From assembly GCF_947500045.1 (NCBI RefSeq), contig NZ_CANMQQ010000001.1, positions 602,853-666,852 on the forward strand: DNA of 64,000 nt, read 5' to 3'. The number at the start of each line of letters is the position of its first letter. The stretch's first letter is position 1. The position numbers and the translations under genes were made by a program. Below are positions 63,907-64,000 of the stretch, one piece after another. The notes below the pieces were generated by a model. The model was not told where the DNA came from, did no database searches, and worked only from the letters and a program-made list of their open reading frames with translations. This DNA comes from an uncultured Ruegeria sp. Lineage in GTDB: Bacteria > Pseudomonadota > Alphaproteobacteria > Rhodobacterales > Rhodobacteraceae.

Positions 63907-64000
63907 TTGGACTATACTGCTCAGCTCGAAACAGCGATTGCCAGGCTGCATGACGAAGGTCGTTACCGGACGTTTATAGATATTGAACGTCGCAACGGGC
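63907..64000 (+). CDS. hemA: 5-aminolevulinate synthase (5' end only)
   Basis: Only the first 31 residues are in the window, starting at a TTG at 63907 with AAGGAGG five bases upstream: DYTAQLETAIARLHDEGR and then YRTFIDIERRNG, the conserved N-terminus of alphaproteobacterial HemA. The enzyme condenses glycine with succinyl-CoA, the first step of tetrapyrrole synthesis (C4 pathway). An Fnr-type box lies upstream. The rest of the gene is outside the window. Confidence 0.85.
   Translation, partial: MDYTAQLETAIARLHDEGRYRTFIDIERRNG

Overview
The window is a chromosomal segment of a marine alphaproteobacterium of the Roseobacter group (Rhodobacterales), most like Ruegeria or a close relative. The grounds are a complete Rhodobacter-type gene transfer agent (GTA) cluster, a pyruvate dehydrogenase E1 beta that carries a lipoyl domain, the fabD-fabG-acpP-fabF-mltG order, a LuxR/LuxI pair, and hemA preceded by an Fnr-type box. 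GC content is high almost throughout. No rRNA, tRNA, insertion sequence or CRISPR array was seen.

Layout. 1-3340 (minus): a truncated MltB-type transglycosylase, an FMN-binding PPOX protein, and glnB-glnA. 3510-8036 (plus): NAD(P)HX repair enzyme, a porin, trigger factor. 8134-9809 (minus): quorum-sensing luxR and a long luxI. 10091-11974 (minus): an SLT lipoprotein and rpsF-rpsR-rplI. 12243-14745: a small membrane protein, a periplasmic YceI protein, and a convergent cytochrome b561-YceI fusion. 14918-21262 (plus): fatty-acid genes fabD, fabG, acpP, fabF and mltG, with a GNAT enzyme and an odd HisA-like protein inserted between acpP and fabF. 21372-24242: RhlE helicase, an ArsR regulator and a stand-alone NIF3/CutA-like domain.

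24523-39368 (plus) is the GTA cluster in the R. capsulatus order: small and large terminase, portal, head protein, protease, capsid, connectors, tail tube, tape measure, distal tail, NlpC/P60 hydrolase and the giant host-contact protein. Most genes overlap by a few bases, so translation is probably coupled. The one break is an AT-rich foreign gene between large terminase and portal. A promoter-like sequence and a strong terminator hairpin lie upstream of the first gene.

39371-64000: a small gene after the GTA cluster, a DksA-type zinc finger protein, cysE, the pdhA-pdhB-pdhC operon, ftsB, pgk, two cyclophilins, aquaporin, an MFS transporter, bactofilin with an M23 peptidase, a ferritin-like protein, a BCP peroxiredoxin, a large AsmA-like protein, queA, a second MFS transporter, a DUF924 protein, a coiled-coil membrane protein, lpdA (E3 of the 2-oxoacid dehydrogenases), an M20 dipeptidase and the 5' end of hemA.

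The most notable non-coding signals are a palindrome shared by the pdhA and lpdA leaders about 16 kb apart (probable common operator), a perfect Fnr-type box before hemA, inverted repeats around luxR and luxI, a near-palindrome overlapping the ArsR promoter, and a composite palindromic repeat after lpdA. Everything here was read by eye; no database search was run.
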